Positions 7,235 to 9,151 of a DNA stretch of 9,151 nucleotides are shown one piece after another. A program made the translations under genes and the position numbers. Numbering within the stretch: the first letter of the stretch is position 1; every line of letters begins with the position of its first letter. Below the pieces are notes generated by a model. That model ran no database searches. It saw only the letters and a program-made list of their open reading frames with translations, and was not told where the DNA came from. Origin of the DNA: JAWOJF01 sp046481785 (GTDB lineage Bacteria; Bacteroidota; Ignavibacteria; Ignavibacteriales; Ignavibacteriaceae); assembly GCA_046481785.1 (NCBI GenBank), contig JAWOJF010000337.1, forward strand, positions 1 through 9,151. The letters run 5' to 3'.

Positions 7235-9151
7235 ATGTTAAAAAATTATCTAAAAATCGCTTTCAGGAACCTTGCAAGAAAAAAAATATTTTCATTTATA
7301 AATATTTCTGGACTGGCAGTTGGAATGGCGTGTACAATTTTAATCCTGTTATGGGTACAGGATGAATTAAGTTATGATGATTACCATAAGAATAAAGATA
7401 ATCTTTACCGTGTAGTTTATGAGTGGAGAACCATGCCCGGCCTGCATGGTGTTTCACCGGGTATGCTTGCCCCTGAATCAAAAAATAATATACCCGGCAT
7501 TGTTGAGGCAGCGAGAATATTAAAAAGGCCTAAAATGGTTATTAAGGCTATTGGCACAGGCAGTAAAGACGAACCCGCCTTTTACGAAGAAGAATATTAC
7601 CTGGCTGACCCCGAAATATTCAAAATGTTTACCCTTCCTTTTATAAAAGGTAATCCGGAAACAGCTCTTAATAATGGAATGGTAATTACAAGGAGCATAG
7701 CTGTCAAATATTTCGGGACAACTGAAGTTTTGGGAAAAAGATTAAATGTGAACGGCTGGTTTGATACAAATATTTCCGGTGTAATTGAAGATATACCCTC
7801 AAACTCTCATTTTAATTTTAAAATGTTCAGCCGTCTTGAAGATCTTAAATATTTTTTCCCGGCAGGGTTTACATGGGGCAACACTATACATCAAACATAT
7901 ATTCAGCTTGCCGATGGTGTAAGTGCAGAGATAATTGCAAAAAAATTAGAAAATCTAAATAGAGTTAATAATCAGAGAGTGGCGAAAGATTTAAAAAGTA
8001 TATGGTTGCAGCCTTTAAGAGATGTATACCTGAATGCAGAAGTAGCCGAGACAACAGTTAAGCAGGGTGATAAAACATATGTATATATTTTTTCTGCTAT
8101 AGCTTTTGCTATTCTTCTTATTGCCTGCATCAATTTTATAAATCTTTCAACAGCACAGGCATCGGCAAGAGTCCGTAGCATAGGTACACTTAAAATTATT
8201 GGTGCTAACAGATTGAGCCTTGTTAAACAGATGCTTGGTGAAAGTCTTTTTCTCTCCTTTATTTCCGCATTGATCGCTGTGCTCCTGGTAGAAATATCTC
8301 TGCCGCTTTTAAACAGGTTTGCAGAAAAAAACTTATCACTTGTATTTTATAATTATTGGGTTATAACCGGCCTGTTTGCTCTTGTTATAGTTACAGGGTT
8401 GATTGCAGGTGCTATCCCGGCAATATATTTTTCTGGTTTCAAGCCAATGCAGGCTTTCAGAGATAACTGGATTAGTTCACGTTCCTCCGGTTTAAGGAGA
8501 GGACTGGTTGTCTTTCAATACGTAGCTTCCATTTTTTTAATTATTGTTACTCTCATAGTTTCCGGCCAGCTTGATTTTATGCAGAATCAAAAACTGGGTT
8601 TTCAGAAAGAGAATATTATCTGTTTCCCGGTTAAGGGAAATACCGCCAAACAGTATCCTTCTTTCAGGAATGAACTGCTCCGTCATCCAACTATAAAAAA
8701 TGCTGCTATTAAAAATTCGATTCCTACTGATGCTATTTATTATACAAGAATCAGGTGGGAGGGAATGGATCCGCAGCAGGAACTAATAAGCGAAATCTCT
8801 GAGGTAGATTATAACTTTTTTAATACACTTGGTTTGGAAATAGCTGAGGGCAGAAATTTTTCAACTGCTTACAGTAGTGATCTGGCAGATGCATTTATTG
8901 TCAATGAAGAAACGGTAAGACAGATGGGGCTTAAAAATCCGTTAGGTGCGGCTATAAGTACCGGGGATAGAAAAGGCCGGATAATAGGCGTTATTAAAGA
9001 TGCTCACTTCAAAACTCTGAAACAGCCCATAGCACCAATCATTTTTATACCTGTTGAAAATATTTCCGGCGAGGTTATGGATTTATTCGGTGTAATTTTT
9101 GTTTCTTTTAACCCGGATAAAATTCAGGAGGCAGTAAATAGTATAAAGAGC
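7235..9151 (+). CDS. ABC transporter permease, double MacB_PCD-FtsX type (gene 4 of array; 3' end outside window)
   Basis: The frame is open from the ATG to the window edge (639 codons, no stop). Relatives have about 780-810 residues, so roughly 150 C-terminal residues (TM6-TM8 and the second coupling motif) are missing only because the window ends. TM1 is at about 20-41 and PCD1 at 43-279. TM2-TM5 are at about 282-303, 333-357, 375-399 and 421-444, and PCD2 runs from 446 to the edge with GVIKDAHFKTL at 585-595. PCD1 shares ED(M/I)PSNSHF with gene 1, and the TM1 exit LLWVQDELS is shared with gene 2. The striking feature is the first cytoplasmic coupling motif, RVRSIGTLKIIGA (312-324). The Glu and Arg of the E(I/V)G(I/V)RK consensus, kept in genes 1-3, are Ser315 and Leu319 here. 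The reading frame is clean, so this is divergence rather than decay. Whether it pairs with the same ATPase is open. Confidence 0.93.
   Translation, partial: MLKNYLKIAFRNLARKKIFSFINISGLAVGMACTILILLWVQDELSYDDYHKNKDNLYRVVYEWRTMPGLHGVSPGMLAPESKNNIPGIVEAARILKRPKMVIKAIGTGSKDEPAFYEEEYYLADPEIFKMFTLPFIKGNPETALNNGMVITRSIAVKYFGTTEVLGKRLNVNGWFDTNISGVIEDIPSNSHFNFKMFSRLEDLKYFFPAGFTWGNTIHQTYIQLADGVSAEIIAKKLENLNRVNNQRVAKDLKSIWLQPLRDVYLNAEVAETTVKQGDKTYVYIFSAIAFAILLIACINFINLSTAQASARVRSIGTLKIIGANRLSLVKQMLGESLFLSFISALIAVLLVEISLPLLNRFAEKNLSLVFYNYWVITGLFALVIVTGLIAGAIPAIYFSGFKPMQAFRDNWISSRSSGLRRGLVVFQYVASIFLIIVTLIVSGQLDFMQNQKLGFQKENIICFPVKGNTAKQYPSFRNELLRHPTIKNAAIKNSIPTDAIYYTRIRWEGMDPQQELISEISEVDYNFFNTLGLEIAEGRNFSTAYSSDLADAFIVNEETVRQMGLKNPLGAAISTGDRKGRIIGVIKDAHFKTLKQPIAPIIFIPVENISGEVMDLFGVIFVSFNPDKIQEAVNSIKS

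Larger units (their letters stand above)
1..9151 (+). repeat. Tandem array of four diverged paralogous permease genes
   Basis: Four same-strand genes of one family lie head to tail, separated by 11, 61 and 12 nt. They share the start MLKNYL/MFKNYL, the TM2 core (I/L)ACIN(F/Y), the TM4 end (S/V)YPA or IPA, the FQF/FQY motif of TM5 and, in the three complete ones, the ending ANPV.SLKYE. Nucleotide identity is patchy, with only short exact matches, so these are old duplications, not recent copies. The array reaches both window edges and may contain further members. Confidence 0.9.

Noticed and set aside
7296..8181. Short antisense open frames opposite gene 4
   Set aside because: They are opposite an intact, motif-rich permease frame and have no own start signals.
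1..9151. Search for an ATPase, transposase, tRNA, CRISPR or intrinsic terminator
   Set aside because: None was visible on either strand. Coding space is filled by the four permeases, and the gaps are 11, 61 and 12 nt with no GC stem plus T-run.

Overview
The window is almost entirely coding on the + strand. It holds four consecutive paralogous ABC-transporter permease genes, with nothing convincing on the - strand. Each protein is about 780-810 residues long and has the double-length layout: an amphipathic N-terminal helix, TM1, a large extracytoplasmic MacB-type core domain (PCD), three TM helices of a first FtsX module, then TM5, a second PCD and three TM helices of a second FtsX module. 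Each chain therefore resembles two MacB-like halves joined head to tail (8 predicted TM). No ATP-binding subunit (Walker A, LSGGQ or Walker B) is encoded in the window, so the partner ATPase must lie elsewhere.

Organism: the DNA is AT-rich, and this double PCD-FtsX permease type ending in ANPV.SLKYE is typical of the Bacteroidota/Ignavibacteriota (FCB) group. Readable Shine-Dalgarno sequences (gggag, ggagagggga, agga) lie upstream of genes 2-4. Many Bacteroidia use these little, so an Ignavibacteria-like or other FCB lineage is a reasonable but unproven guess.

Layout: gene 1 (1-2431) is complete except for the first two bases of its ATG, which fall just outside the window. Gene 2 (2443-4791) follows after 11 nt. 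Gene 3 (4853-7222) follows after a 61-nt spacer that carries an A/T-only palindrome and a strong Shine-Dalgarno sequence. Gene 4 (7235 to the window end) follows after 12 nt and is cut by the window edge after 639 codons. The tight spacing suggests co-transcription, with the 61-nt spacer as the only plausible place for extra control.

How they may work together: the last ~97 residues, which include the second coupling motif (KEIG.RKVLGAS), are strongly conserved between genes 1-3, while the extracytoplasmic domains have drifted apart. This fits several permeases using the same or similar ATPases while their periplasmic parts handle different substrates or partners. Gene 4 stands out because its first coupling motif has lost the conserved Glu and Arg. 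The substrate cannot be read from the sequence. No mobile element, RNA gene, CRISPR array or clear terminator was seen.
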